DNA from: Bacteroidota bacterium
GTDB lineage: Bacteria; Bacteroidota; Bacteroidia; Bacteroidales; JAAUTT01
Direction of reading: 5' to 3'
DNA: 64,000 nt
NCBI GenBank assembly: GCA_023429135.1
Contig: JAEYWD010000008.1
Coordinates: 62,001 to 126,000 of the forward strand
Made by a program: the position numbers and the translations under genes. The notes under the pieces are model-generated. The model saw only the letters and a program-made list of their open reading frames with translations. It made no database searches and had not been told where the DNA came from. The number at the start of each line of letters is the position of its first letter. The stretch's first letter is position 1. Positions 32,484 through 43,400 of this stretch are shown piece by piece.

Positions 32484-33926
32484 ATGAAAAAAAATCTGAC
32501 CCTTTTTTTGTTGCTTCTTTTGAATGTTGGTATCCTGAAGTCTCAAGAGCTCGTAATCTTTCCGGAACCTGACAGTATACCTCATAACAATGATTTCACC
32601 GTAAAAGTAAAAACTCCAGGCGGACAATGGAAAGACCTATACGAATACGAAGCCCAGGTCGACATGCACAATGTTCGTAAAACTTCTATGGTATATTTCG
32701 ATTTTAAAGGAAAGGTTGACATTTCGGTTACCTTTAACCAGGGAAAAGTCCAGACTGCCAGAATAAGACCGCTTTCGTATCAACTAAAACCAGTTGTGAA
32801 TGGCAATACTCTTACGTTTTCACTGGAGAAACCCTGCAATGTCTCGGTTGAGGTAAATGGTGACATTTTCCATAACCTGCATATCTTTACCAACGAACCT
32901 GAAATCTACAAACCCGATCCGAAAGATACCTCGGTGATGTACCTTGCTCCGGGCTTTCATAAGGTCAAAGATGATGTTTTGAACCTTACGGACGGAAAAA
33001 CACTCTACTTAGCCGGTGGTGCTGTTTTGAAAGCCAGCATTAAATGTATTAATGTCAAAAATGCACGTATATGCGGACGAGGTGTTGTGTACAAACCAGT
33101 GGACGGTGTGACGGTAAACTACTCGGATAACGTACAGATTGAAAACCTCATTTTTATCAATCCTCAACACTATACAGTTTCAAGCGGTCAATCAAAAAAT
33201 GTTACTGTCCGCAATATCCGTTCTTTCAGTTGTCGCGGATGGAGCGACGGTATAGATTTATTCAGCAATGATAATGTAATGATAGAAGGGGTTTTCATGC
33301 GGAATTCCGACGATTGTATTGCTATTTATGCTCACCGCTGGGATTTTTATGGCAACTGCATCAATGTTACCGTTCGTAATTCGACCCTGTGGGCCGATGT
33401 GGCGCATCCGATTTTAATAGGTACACATGGAAACCCGGAGCCTGGTAAGGAGGAAACAATTGAGAACATCAGTTTTAATAATATCGATATTTTAAATCAC
33501 GACGAACCTCAGCTCGATTACCAGGGATGTATGAGCATCAATGTTTCCGATGGGAACCTGGCAAAGAACATTCGCTTTGAAAATATACGTGTAGAGGATT
33601 TTGAGCAGGGGCAGCTTGTAAATATGAGGGTTGCCTATAACAAAAAATACGCTAAAGCGCCTGGTAGAGGTATTGAAAATGTTTATTTCAAAGACATTAC
33701 ATACGCCGGGAACAATGCCAACATTTCCATTATTCAGGGATACGACGATACAAGGATGATAAAGGATGTAACTTTTGAGAATCTTTTAATTAACGGAAAA
33801 CTTATTTCAAAGAAAACACCTAAACCGGGATACTTCAAGCTTTCTGATATTGCCAATTTCTTTGTGGGGACTCATGTTGAGAATTTTGAATTTATTACTA
33901 CCGACGAAAAAACGAGCCTAAAATAA
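32484..33926 (+). CDS. GH28-like right-handed beta-helix enzyme (polygalacturonase family)
   Basis: A 480-residue exported protein. I start it at ATG 32484 because MKKNLTLFLLLLLNVGILKS is the signal peptide; an earlier ATG at 32460 only adds MFKTIDLF. A beta-sandwich of ~125 residues precedes the parallel beta-helix. GH28-type active-site landmarks are SDGIDLFSN, NSDDCIAIY (Asp276/Asp277) and HPILIGTHG, where GH28 usually has GHG. The loop after the Asp pair (AHRWDFYGNCINVTVRN) is unusual. The fold is sure; cleavage of galacturonan is not, as related beta-helices include rhamnogalacturonan- and other uronan-active enzymes. It ends five bases before the esterase gene. Confidence 0.82.
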   Translation: MKKNLTLFLLLLLNVGILKSQELVIFPEPDSIPHNNDFTVKVKTPGGQWKDLYEYEAQVDMHNVRKTSMVYFDFKGKVDISVTFNQGKVQTARIRPLSYQLKPVVNGNTLTFSLEKPCNVSVEVNGDIFHNLHIFTNEPEIYKPDPKDTSVMYLAPGFHKVKDDVLNLTDGKTLYLAGGAVLKASIKCINVKNARICGRGVVYKPVDGVTVNYSDNVQIENLIFINPQHYTVSSGQSKNVTVRNIRSFSCRGWSDGIDLFSNDNVMIEGVFMRNSDDCIAIYAHRWDFYGNCINVTVRNSTLWADVAHPILIGTHGNPEPGKEETIENISFNNIDILNHDEPQLDYQGCMSINVSDGNLAKNIRFENIRVEDFEQGQLVNMRVAYNKKYAKAPGRGIENVYFKDITYAGNNANISIIQGYDDTRMIKDVTFENLLINGKLISKKTPKPGYFKLSDIANFFVGTHVENFEFITTDEKTSLK

Positions 33927-33931
33927 AAGTT

Positions 33932-35554
33932 ATGAAAAGATCATCCTCATCCATTCTTTTTATCCTGCTGGTTTATAATGTCCTGTTCTCTCCCATTCAC
34001 GCCGCCGAATGGCAATGGTCGGTTCAGATTAAAAGCGTGGTTTCGGACGAAACAAACGACCATCCACGTGCATTTTTATGGATTCCCTCTAATTGTATGC
34101 AGGTTAAAGCCGTGATCATAGGGCAGCACAACATGTTGGAAGAGGGAATCCTCGAAAACTCATCGTTTCGTTCGAAGATGACAGAACTAGGAATAGCCGA
34201 AATATGGCTCACCCCGGGTATTGACCAGTTATGGGACCCGAAGGGCAACGCACAGCAAATTTTTAATGCTATGTTGGATACCCTTGCTGAGGTTTCGGGA
34301 TATACCGAATTGAGACATACTCCTGTGATTCCTATAGGACATTCGGCTATGGCTACTTACCCGTGGAATTTCGCTGCTCAGAATTCTGAGAGAACATTGG
34401 CAGTTCTATCCATACATGGAGATGCACCATCTACCAACTTAACCGGTTTTGGGCGACCAAACCTCGACTGGTCCAAATTATCCATCGACGGAATTCCCGG
34501 TTTAATGGTCGAGGGGGAATACGAATGGTGGGAAGCCCGGGTTCAACCTGGGTTGGATTATAAAAATTCACACCCGAAAAGTTGCGTTTCCTTTTTGTGC
34601 GATGCTGGTCGTGGGCATTTCGACTATTCAGAACAACTTGTAAAATATCTGTGCCTTTTTATTGAAAAAGTTGTAAAGTACAGGTTGCCTGAATTTTTGC
34701 CTGTGGATAAACCCGCAAAACTCATTCCTGTTGATCCTCAAAAGGGATGGCTTGCCAGTCGCTGGATCAAAGATACTCAGCCTGAATTCCCTGCAGCTCC
34801 ATTCGCTAATTACAAAGGAACACGCGAAAACGCATTCTGGTACTTCGATAAAGAGATAGCCCGCGAAACAGAAAGGATTTATACCCTTCAACGTGGTAAA
34901 AAGGAACAATATATCGGATTTGTCCAGAATGGAAAATTGCTGGATTTCAACCCTAAATTGCATGCCCGGGTGTTAGGGGTGTTTGCGCCTGAAAAGGACG
35001 GAATTACTTTTCATATTTCAGCGGCATATACTGATACATTCCGAAAATGTTTAATAAACGATCATGCCGTTACCCCAATAGCTGTCACCCGAATTTGTGG
35101 TCCAGTTGAAAAGTTGAACGATACAACTTTTACCCTCAGCTTTTACCGAATGGGGCTTAATAACAGCAAACGTACAGGCGATATCTGGCTCATTGCTACA
35201 AGCAATGGCGATAAAAACTATAAAAGTACTGTTCAACAGTTAAACATTAAAATTCCTTATCCAAATGATGAAGGGAAGCCTCAAAGTATAATTTTTGAAC
35301 CATTACCCAATATAAAAAAACCGGTTTCTTCAATTTCGCTCAAGGCAGTTTCCAGTGAAGGCTTACCCGTAAATTATTATGTGCAGGAAGGACCCGCTGA
35401 AATAAAAGATGGAAGGTTGATAATCTCAGCAATACCTCCACGTGCTAAATTCCCGATCCGAATTACCGTAGTTGCCTGGCAATATGGCAGCCCTGTCCAG
35501 CCCAAGGTTAAAACCGCCGAATCAGTAGTTCAAAGTTTTTATATTGAAAAGTAA
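33932..35554 (+). CDS. Secreted alpha/beta hydrolase, probable carbohydrate esterase, with unknown C-terminal domains
   Basis: A 540-residue exported protein (signal to about residue 24, SPIHAAE). Residues ~25-245 form an alpha/beta hydrolase: strand FLWIPSNCMQVKAVIIGQHN, nucleophile elbow IGHSAMA (Ser138) and catalytic His229 in DAGRGHFDY. The elbow is GHSAM rather than the standard GxSxG. The remaining ~290 residues are beta-rich (FHISAAYTDTF, ICGPVEKLNDTTFTLSFYR, ISLKAVSSEGLPVNYYVQEG) and resemble fibronectin-type sandwiches. As last gene of the lyase-GH43-GH28 run, it may remove acetyl or other esters so that the lyases can act; this is inference. It converges with the DUF1801 gene one base away. 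Confidence 0.75.
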   Translation: MKRSSSSILFILLVYNVLFSPIHAAEWQWSVQIKSVVSDETNDHPRAFLWIPSNCMQVKAVIIGQHNMLEEGILENSSFRSKMTELGIAEIWLTPGIDQLWDPKGNAQQIFNAMLDTLAEVSGYTELRHTPVIPIGHSAMATYPWNFAAQNSERTLAVLSIHGDAPSTNLTGFGRPNLDWSKLSIDGIPGLMVEGEYEWWEARVQPGLDYKNSHPKSCVSFLCDAGRGHFDYSEQLVKYLCLFIEKVVKYRLPEFLPVDKPAKLIPVDPQKGWLASRWIKDTQPEFPAAPFANYKGTRENAFWYFDKEIARETERIYTLQRGKKEQYIGFVQNGKLLDFNPKLHARVLGVFAPEKDGITFHISAAYTDTFRKCLINDHAVTPIAVTRICGPVEKLNDTTFTLSFYRMGLNNSKRTGDIWLIATSNGDKNYKSTVQQLNIKIPYPNDEGKPQSIIFEPLPNIKKPVSSISLKAVSSEGLPVNYYVQEGPAEIKDGRLIISAIPPRAKFPIRITVVAWQYGSPVQPKVKTAESVVQSFYIEK

Positions 35555-35555
35555 C

Positions 35556-35903
35556 CTACTTTATCGACAAATTCTCATCCACCCTGAATTTCACAATCTT
35601 CGCAATCAAATCGTAAGGCACAGGCTGATTCAAAGGAAACTGAACAGAGCCTTTGCCCTGTTTGTATTTTGAGAGTTCTTCGGCAAATTCACTGTGTCCG
35701 CTTGGTGTTGCATAAAAACCAATATGGTTGTCGAATGCCGCAAAATAAACAAGCGGTTTTTTATTCAGCTTGTACGATGGCATTTGATAGGCAAACCCCT
35801 CCTCAGCTCCGGGAGCATTTTCTTTAATGACAGTACGGATTTTTGTTAAAATCTCCTGCACTTTGTCAGGAAAGGAAGCTATATAAGAATCAACTGTTTC
35901 CAT
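35556..35903 (-). CDS. DUF1801 family protein (YdhG-like)
   Basis: A 115-residue cytoplasmic protein matching the DUF1801 pattern: VQEILTKIRTVIKENAPGAE near the start, EGFAYQMPSYKLNKKPLVYF in the middle and SVQFPLNQPVPYDLIAKIVKFR at the end. Members have a compact alpha/beta fold; a Bacillus relative (YdhG/FRA) has been linked to iron handling, but most are uncharacterised. It is complete and of normal length. It ends one base from the esterase gene on the opposite strand and sits 135 bases downstream of the giant-protein pair on the same strand, with no sign of linked function. Confidence 0.85.
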   Translation of the reverse strand: METVDSYIASFPDKVQEILTKIRTVIKENAPGAEEGFAYQMPSYKLNKKPLVYFAAFDNHIGFYATPSGHSEFAEELSKYKQGKGSVQFPLNQPVPYDLIAKIVKFRVDENLSIK

Positions 35904-36038
35904 TCAAAAAAGTATGAAATTAAGAATAAGAAAATTGCTTTTGAACATCTTACAATTTGTTTTTTGTTTTGTTTTTGATTGAGCCCAAAATTTTAAGAAT
36001 TTCCTCTGTTTCAGTCAATAAAGGCATTATTTCATCCC

Positions 36039-39000
36039 TCATCCTTTCTTGGCTTCATTTACTTTAAATACATCGGCATAAATGAGTTTATCCGTTTCGG
36101 GCGACTGAACAACACGATCTTTGTAATTACCAACATCCAGTCGGCCAGGGCCGCGTTCGTATTCTTCCACAATCACCTGGAACGGACTGTTTTTGTAATC
36201 GTTTGGCAACCTGAAATCGCGGCTTACCTTAAATCTATTACCTTCAAGGTCTTTCCGTGTGATTTCGAAGGTCAGGCCTTCTTCGTCCAGTCGTATTTTG
36301 TTCACACCATCGTCAATAACTCCGTAAAGCGGCTGGGCAACGCGGCTGTCGAGAATGGTCACTTTGATGTAGTTGGAAACATCCTGGCGGTTAGGCATAT
36401 CGTTGTAGATAGTCCCTTCGACTGTGAGTGTGAATTTCGAATTTACATCGTCTTTTTTAAACTGAAGAATGGAGGTACGGTCGGGCATTAACTGGATAAA
36501 ATCGGCCATCACCACCTGCGAGAGGCAAACATCATCAGTGCCTTTGCGAACAGAGTGCTGCTGGTATCTTGCCAAAGCGAGCTTTATGAATGGGAAATAC
36601 ATGTTTTTGGGGTTGATGGCCAGGTCGCAGAACCACATCTGCCGTTCCTCATCAAAGTGAACGGGATAACCAACCACATCGGCCCGGGCTCCACCGCTTT
36701 CGGGATACTGCACATCGTCGTCAATCACCGGGGTCATTCTGAAATCCCCAGGCTGTGGAGACAACGTTTCCGGAGGCGTGGAATTATGCAGCGGATCAAT
36801 TCCCCAATGCGTATATCGGGTTGTATAACCCGGGGTGACCATTGCCATAGTGTTCACTGCTCCTGCTTTTTTAGCGGGAGGCAAAATAATGCCCAGCATT
36901 TCATCGGCTCCCGACGAATACCAGGGGCGCTTCAGATAAATCCTCAACCCTCCCCCCAGGCGCTGGTGACGGATGGTAGTTTCGTTCTGCGCTTTCCGCC
37001 ATTCGAACGTGGGGATGATATAATCAATCTCTGGAACGGCAGGCCGTGCCGTGCTCAAAATGTTGATCTTCTCTACCCACTTGCTTTCCCTCAGGGTTGT
37101 CAGCGAAGGATTATTTTTCAGGATTTTATCGAAATATTCCCTGTACCGCGATGCAGCCACCAGGCTGTAATCCACCCACCGGTGTCTGGTATCGCCAAAG
37201 TCCTGCACCAGCGGATCGATCCGGAGCTGAACCTGTTTCAAAAAGCTGAACTTCGATTCGGCAATTTCGAATTTGAGGTTGTTCACCATGTTTTTAGGTG
37301 CCTGAAGCTTTCGCTGCTGGATGGCCTCGAGTTTAACGCTCTGCTTTTGGAACAAGGTGTTTACCCGCTTCGATTCCGGTTGTGGGTCGGCCCTGAATTC
37401 GGTTATGTTGCGTTTGGGAAGATCCCGGTAAGGCTGAAATGCCAGGATGGGCTTTTCCTTCAGTTCCACTTTGGGAATGGAGGGAATGTACCCTTTGGTA
37501 ATCACATCATCGTTGTAATGCACCGTAACATCGGGGATGGAATTCCGCCCCTGCTTTTCCTTGATGGTCATGGAAATATTATCATCGAGCGGGTCGACCC
37601 ATTTGGTCTGGAACTCTACTTTTTCGGTGCTTTCACCATGAATGGCAAACCTGGTGTTAATTTTCACGGAAGTATCGGAGAAATCCCTGTCGGGGATCAA
37701 AGCCTGGATCTCAGGTTCGGTGACAGGTTGCTGCACCGCATGAACCAGCTCCATTTCCCTCGCCGGACTAATCATCCAGTGTCGTCCAGCCTTGGCCAGT
37801 TGTTCAAGTTCCGGGAGGTTCGAAGGTTTTTCATCGGCAACCATTTTCCAGATGGCCGAAAGCTGCTTCATATCCTTCTCGCGCCAGAAAGTGCTGTAGC
37901 GGATCCGCATGCGATAACCCTTCGGCAGATAAACGGTAAAAATACGGTCGCTGCTGTTCCATTTGGCATCTATTTCGCCTTCTTCCAGCCGGATGCGGAC
38001 AATGCCGGCATTGTACCAGTCGTCGGGAATTGTCCCGTTGGTGTCGTCGGGCGACAACTCACTGTTGGTGAAGAAACCAAACATTCGTGGCTTGAATTCC
38101 TGGCTGTGGGTGTCTTCGTTCCCTTCGTCGAGGAATAAAGCAACACCTGCCGCCATGGGATCGGGAAGATAGATGATTTCAACTTCCGAAGGCTGATAAA
38201 CTTTTTCAGTGGTTTTATCTTCGCGTTCGTACAATCCCTCGTGGGCGGCAATTATCTTATAGATCTCCTGGGCGGCGGATGGGTTACTTGTAAATGCCTT
38301 CTCAAATTTGCCATGGTTTTCGGCTATCTGCTGGCTGTTTTTAGGTGGAAGCAGGTAACGTTGCGAATAATCTGGATACGTTTTTCCTCCAACAGGATGG
38401 GCGTTTTCGTAATCTTTCGAAGCAATATCGTAATTACTGCGGATCACCATGGTCTCGAGGAATTCACCATCGCGAAGTTCATTTCCAACAAGGATAATGG
38501 GACTGGCCTGCGGCTCATAACGCATGTACCGGATATTCTTCCGGATATTCAAACCCGGATCTTCCGTTTGCTGCTCCAGAGGAACGCTGTTCCCAGCCAG
38601 GTCAACGGTGCGGATACGAATGCTGTAATCCCTACCAAACCTGAGCTTTGGTAATGTTCCCGGAACCAACTTCGAAACAGCATTCACCCGAAAGGAAAGA
38701 TCGGGATTGAAGGCATATTTCTTCATTTCTTCGGTTTTGTTTGTATGCACAAAATCGCGCTTCACATCTGAAGAAGATTTTGGCTTGTAATCCTCCCCTT
38801 CATTGATGGCATATCCCGGCTTTCTAACCGAGAGGCTCCACCCCTCCCATCGGGCCAGCGTTTCCGAAATAAATACATCATCGGGATCGTCCGGATCTTC
38901 GGCAATACCAAGTTCTATGGAGCCCTCATCGGGTTCAATGCCATCCACAGGTGTGGCTTTGCCGGTTTCGTCGAACCAGGTATATTCGTCTTGCCGTTTA

Positions 39001-40376
39001 TGCAGCGAAAACCATTTGTCGGGGTTCTCTTCGTAGGCAATGTCCATGCGGTAACCCTGCACCAGGTTGGATGAATACAAAGCATTATCCGGGACTTTTA
39101 TCTTTAATTCGGCCCGGAAGGGAGCCTTTTCAATCACCGACGCCTGAAGCTCCAAATTGCTTTTAAAGCGGGAGAGAATATGCCCGGCCATATCGTTTTT
39201 GGTGATGGCAATACCCGCCGAGCGCATATAGGGCAAGCCTTCATCTTCGGGAACTTCCACAGGAGTAACCTTATTGAGGTCTATTTTACGGCTCAGGGCT
39301 ACTTCCGATTTTGCCTCATAGAATTTGGCAATCTGATGCACCTTGGTTTCGGTCATGTTGTTGGCTTTAATGGCCGCGCCATCGGCATCGACCTGTATTA
39401 CCGAAAAATCATCGGTGTTGATTTTTACAAACCCTTTGCTGAAAATGTTATCCGGTTTATCGGCCACATAAAAACCATTTGACGTAATCACATATGCCGT
39501 AGGAGGTGCCGAAAGCATTGAGCTACCCTCATCCACCAGGAGGTTGGCCGGGATGAAATGGACGTTCCCGTTGGCAGGAATATCGCTCTGATATGGAAGG
39601 TGAAAATCGAGCACAAAACCGAGTTTCCTCATAAACTGCGGATAACTATTGATAACGGACAATATATCGTGAAACTCAAATTCAGGTTTCTTCACCGGTT
39701 TTACTACCCTTCGCCTGGCTTCTTTACCTACCCGGTGAAAAGTCCTGAACTGCGCAAAATCGGTTGCAGGATTCATTTCCCGGGAGACAGGCCTTACCCT
39801 GTTCACCATCAAGGTCTGCCGTAAGGCATCTTCTTCGTCTTTTCGATGAATCAGAAGGTCGGTAGATTTCAGACGCATATTTTGTCGTGGCGTTCCCACC
39901 CGGTTGATTTCGGCTTCGTTGAGTCGCAACCTTGAAATAACCCCAAAGCTGGTATCGTCGATAAACTTATCGGCGGTCAGCAGTCGTGTCGGACTCTCCA
40001 CCGCTGTTTTAATGTAGTTCTTAAAAAGGAAATCGTTTACATGCTTCAGGGGGAAGGAATTGATGCGTTTCACCGACAGATTTTCCTGCATGAAGCCTTT
40101 CACGCGGATATCGCTGTGAAAAATATCTTTAAACAAGGCAGCATCGGGCTTTTTGATAAGCTCGGCATTAACAGTCACCCCGTTGTTAAAGCGGAACTGG
40201 TAAGTGGATGCAAGAATTTTCTCCGCCCAGTTCATAATGTCGGGAAAGGCTCCCAAATTCGAATCCTTTGCTGTCTTCAACCTGACCGAAACAAAGACCG
40301 AGAGTTTCAGGTACTGTTTACCGCCCGATTCGGTGCGGTAATGCGGTAAGCTTGTAAAAATTAGTTCCTGTGGCAT
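36039..40376 (-). CDS. Giant protein of unknown function, 1445 aa (second gene of the pair)
   Basis: I do not recognise a named family. I start it at ATG 40376 (MPQELIFTSLPHYRTESG), since an in-frame ATG 60 bases upstream lies inside an interspersed repeat. There is no signal peptide or membrane helix. The protein is rich in short beta strands and polar linkers. Segments that look constrained are YPQFMRKLGFVLDFHLPY, YSIRIRTVDLAGNSVPLEQ, VEIIYLPDPMAAGVALFLDE, GGGLRIYLKRPWYSSGADE, TRYTHWGIDPLHNSTPPE and FPFIKLALARYQQHS. The AGNS segment resembles an Ig-like strand. No catalytic signature is evident. It lies 102 bases after the 1604-residue partner and was probably made with it. Long frames on the opposite strand are shadows. 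Confidence 0.85.
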   Translation of the reverse strand: MPQELIFTSLPHYRTESGGKQYLKLSVFVSVRLKTAKDSNLGAFPDIMNWAEKILASTYQFRFNNGVTVNAELIKKPDAALFKDIFHSDIRVKGFMQENLSVKRINSFPLKHVNDFLFKNYIKTAVESPTRLLTADKFIDDTSFGVISRLRLNEAEINRVGTPRQNMRLKSTDLLIHRKDEEDALRQTLMVNRVRPVSREMNPATDFAQFRTFHRVGKEARRRVVKPVKKPEFEFHDILSVINSYPQFMRKLGFVLDFHLPYQSDIPANGNVHFIPANLLVDEGSSMLSAPPTAYVITSNGFYVADKPDNIFSKGFVKINTDDFSVIQVDADGAAIKANNMTETKVHQIAKFYEAKSEVALSRKIDLNKVTPVEVPEDEGLPYMRSAGIAITKNDMAGHILSRFKSNLELQASVIEKAPFRAELKIKVPDNALYSSNLVQGYRMDIAYEENPDKWFSLHKRQDEYTWFDETGKATPVDGIEPDEGSIELGIAEDPDDPDDVFISETLARWEGWSLSVRKPGYAINEGEDYKPKSSSDVKRDFVHTNKTEEMKKYAFNPDLSFRVNAVSKLVPGTLPKLRFGRDYSIRIRTVDLAGNSVPLEQQTEDPGLNIRKNIRYMRYEPQASPIILVGNELRDGEFLETMVIRSNYDIASKDYENAHPVGGKTYPDYSQRYLLPPKNSQQIAENHGKFEKAFTSNPSAAQEIYKIIAAHEGLYEREDKTTEKVYQPSEVEIIYLPDPMAAGVALFLDEGNEDTHSQEFKPRMFGFFTNSELSPDDTNGTIPDDWYNAGIVRIRLEEGEIDAKWNSSDRIFTVYLPKGYRMRIRYSTFWREKDMKQLSAIWKMVADEKPSNLPELEQLAKAGRHWMISPAREMELVHAVQQPVTEPEIQALIPDRDFSDTSVKINTRFAIHGESTEKVEFQTKWVDPLDDNISMTIKEKQGRNSIPDVTVHYNDDVITKGYIPSIPKVELKEKPILAFQPYRDLPKRNITEFRADPQPESKRVNTLFQKQSVKLEAIQQRKLQAPKNMVNNLKFEIAESKFSFLKQVQLRIDPLVQDFGDTRHRWVDYSLVAASRYREYFDKILKNNPSLTTLRESKWVEKINILSTARPAVPEIDYIIPTFEWRKAQNETTIRHQRLGGGLRIYLKRPWYSSGADEMLGIILPPAKKAGAVNTMAMVTPGYTTRYTHWGIDPLHNSTPPETLSPQPGDFRMTPVIDDDVQYPESGGARADVVGYPVHFDEERQMWFCDLAINPKNMYFPFIKLALARYQQHSVRKGTDDVCLSQVVMADFIQLMPDRTSILQFKKDDVNSKFTLTVEGTIYNDMPNRQDVSNYIKVTILDSRVAQPLYGVIDDGVNKIRLDEEGLTFEITRKDLEGNRFKVSRDFRLPNDYKNSPFQVIVEEYERGPGRLDVGNYKDRVVQSPETDKLIYADVFKVNEAKKG

Positions 40377-40381
40377 ATATT

Positions 40382-40431
40382 TAAGATTAGGCCTCACCTC
40401 CGGCCCCTCTCCCAAGGGAGAGGGGAGGAAA
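40382..40431. repeat. Interspersed palindromic repeat between the two giant genes
   Basis: CCCCTCTCCC (40404-40413) and GGGAGAGGGG (40416-40425) form a perfect 10-bp palindrome around AA, flanked by cctccgg and ggaaagg. On the minus strand it reads ctctcccttgggagagg with ggccggaggtgagg after it, a dispersed intergenic repeat familiar from Bacteroidota. It could form a strong hairpin in the transcript between the two genes and adjust their relative expression. It also supplies a spurious in-frame start for the downstream gene. Confidence 0.65.
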
Positions 40432-40478
40432 GGCAATTTCTATTTTATTTTCAAATATTTTAATTAAAGGCTCTCTCT

Positions 40479-43400
40479 CTAACTTGCAAAAGCAAGGCAG
40501 TATTCGTTCCAGTCGTCTTCCATCACCATATCTACGAATTTCGGATCGGCATCGGCGCCCATAATTTCTTTGCGTACAGTTACTGACACTGTTTTGCTGA
40601 AGAAGAGTACCTCTACTTTCACCTTCAGGGTTGCTTCACCTTCCATGCGGGTCACTTTGTCCTTGCCGCCAACATTTTCAATAATTGCAGTAAGTGCCAG
40701 GTAGAATTCCATCGAAACCGTAATCAATCCCAAAATAGAGAGATGTCCGTTGATGCGGATGTAACCGGTGAGGGTGGTTTTAGTTTTTCCAGAAACAATT
40801 TCGACCTTGAAGTAAAACCCGCCCATGACCGAAACTGCTCCCGAAGCAACACCCACATTCAGCGACACCGCAGCTCCAAATTCGAAAGCAGCTTCGATAG
40901 ACTGAACCCCCTCGAGGGTGGATACCAGTCTAAAGAATCCGCCGCCGCCATAAATGGAAATGGTGAGCAGGAACGGGTTTTCGCGCCTACAGAAGTTAAA
41001 TGCTATAGTAAGCGGAGCCCCTGTGAAAGGAAGCGTAACCGCGGCACCCAGGCTGATATTGGTGATCATGCACATGCCCAGGGTAACATCGGGGATACTG
41101 ATGTTAAACCCGGCGGTGACCCCGGTAGGTTTGAGGTCGATATACGGCCCGTCGTCAGAAAAGCCGGTGCTTGGAATAATGCTTTGCAGGTTGTTTACAA
41201 ATGTGAGTACGCCCTGGAATTTGATGGGATTGTCCTTGTCGATATCCACTTTCACATCGGTTTTGGCCGAGGTGCCGGAACGGAATTCGAGGTAGTTGAA
41301 GTTCACCACCATCAGGGGTACGATATCCACCCCGAATTTTTCGAAGCGTGCGATACTGCTGAACTTAGCGGGCTGAGAAGTATCGAAAGGCCGTTCCAGG
41401 AGCGAGGTAATTGTAAGGGCTGTAAGAGGATTGGCCACTTTTACCTTTAACGAAGGAATAACAGTAATATCTGTTCCCTTAAACTCGGGTTGCCATTTGT
41501 ATTCGGCAAAGAACGACAAATCGGTAGTATATACTTTTAAATTCGGCATCTTAGGCATATTGCCGTTGAGTGATTTTAGGAGTTCGGCCACCTTATCTTT
41601 TAAATTCTGCTTTAATCCGGCTAATTTTGCACTTACATCCGTCGCCAATGTTTTGGCCTGGTTTTCCAGAGCAAGCATTTCGTTGCGGATGTCTTCCAGT
41701 TCTTTTTTCAACTGGTTCACCTTGGCAATCATCGCATCAAAATCGCCTTTCAGGTCCACTACTTTCAAAAGACTGAAAATATCGATAACACCAAAAATTT
41801 TAGCTGAAGGGAAATCACCAATTGCATCGAAGAACTCTTTGGCTCTGAACATCAAGTTTTTAGAATCTTCCAGGTTGCCACCAACAGGACCCTGTAACTT
41901 GCTTAACCCATTTACAGCCATATTGGGTGAGAGAAACCCTCCGGCTTTATCACTTCCTCCGCTAAAATCGACCACAGCTCCTTTTACGCGGGCAAATACT
42001 TTACCCGGGTTGTTATCATCCTCGAGAGTGATATTGGCAGCCTTCCGCAAACCCGTAAGCTCCTCAATGGCTTTGATATAAACATCGGCTAACTGCATCA
42101 CGGGGTGAAATTTGATGTCGGCCAGACCTTTTGCCGGGTATACCTTGCCGCCAAACAGCATGGTGTCGGTTTCGAAAGCTGTATCGTTATCCACAAAACT
42201 TTCGGAATAGGCAACCTTCTGGCCGTTAAATCCGGTAAGCGCATAAGTGGTGTTTGGATTGTACACATCAATCACCTGCTGCATAAGAGTGGTGTCGCGG
42301 GCTATACGGTTTTCGAGGAAAACAAGCGGCATCCTGATCTGATGCTCTTTATTCTCTTTATCGGTTGCAACAATACTGAACTTAAATCCTTCTCCCCCTA
42401 CATTGATGTAAAAATTGTAATTTGTATTTTTCCGTATACTGACTAACTTATATTTCGAATTTCCCGATGAAGCTGGTGGCACTTTAATAAGCGTTTTTTC
42501 TTCGGGATTATCAATGTCTGGGGTTGAGAGTGTTTCGATGCGTATCGCCTGGAACGGAAACTCGATGAATTTACCTTCGGGATCGGTTCGGTTGTAAAAA
42601 ACTTCTTTCTCCAGTACCACAATGAACATACGTTGCCGGTTAAGCGCTGCACGGGTTTCCTTGTGAAACTTGCGCTCGGTAACCTTTACAACTGCCGCAC
42701 GGTGGCCGAAGGGGAAAAGATAACCCTCTTCTACAATTTTTACATAATGGTCTCGGCCAAGCGTTGCCAGGTGTTCCCATTCAATGATGTTCAGATAAGT
42801 ATCGGCCGGGGCAGGTACATCAAAAAATGCATGCCAGTCGAGGTAAGCACCGAGCGATGTAAGCATCAGCTTTTTAACAGGAACAGCAAACGGTTTAAAT
42901 CCCGGAATGGTGTAGTTCGAGGTGGTGTGCACCAGCTTGTGCCGGTTATTGGCATCGAGCGAAGCCATAAACGGGACGTTCCGTACTACTGCATCCTGAT
43001 AATTGGCAGTAGCATCGTCGGCCCACAACACCCTGATGGTTTGGAGATTCTTGAAAGTTGCAAGGCTTGTTTTACCATCTTTTAGCTTCACTCCCATACG
43101 CGTATGCCATAACTCGGCAATTTCGCCCTTCGAAGCTTCAAGCGGGTCAATTACCCTGGTCTGACTGCTGATTACCACATTGCGTTTAAATTCAGGAACC
43201 TCAACATCCCTGAGGTCGAGTTTTGTTTTGTGGGTGAAATCGTTTAACTGGTTAGGCGAAATATACATCAGCGTTGGCGCCTCAATGGATGTGCTGGTAG
43301 GAGGAATAGGTGCTACCCGCAGATCCACCAGTTTCATGGCAGCAACACTGAAGGTCGGTTTCAGCGTTGTCGATTTATCAGCACGAACAAAATTATCGAT

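Noticed and set aside
36555..38138. A 527-codon open frame on the plus strand opposite the 1445-aa gene
   Set aside because: It lies wholly antisense to a longer frame with coherent beta-strand patterning. Its translation is low-complexity in character with no signal, domain or motif, so it is a shadow.
40377..40436. Upstream start adding about 20 residues to the 1445-aa protein
   Set aside because: The added residues are encoded by an interspersed palindromic repeat.
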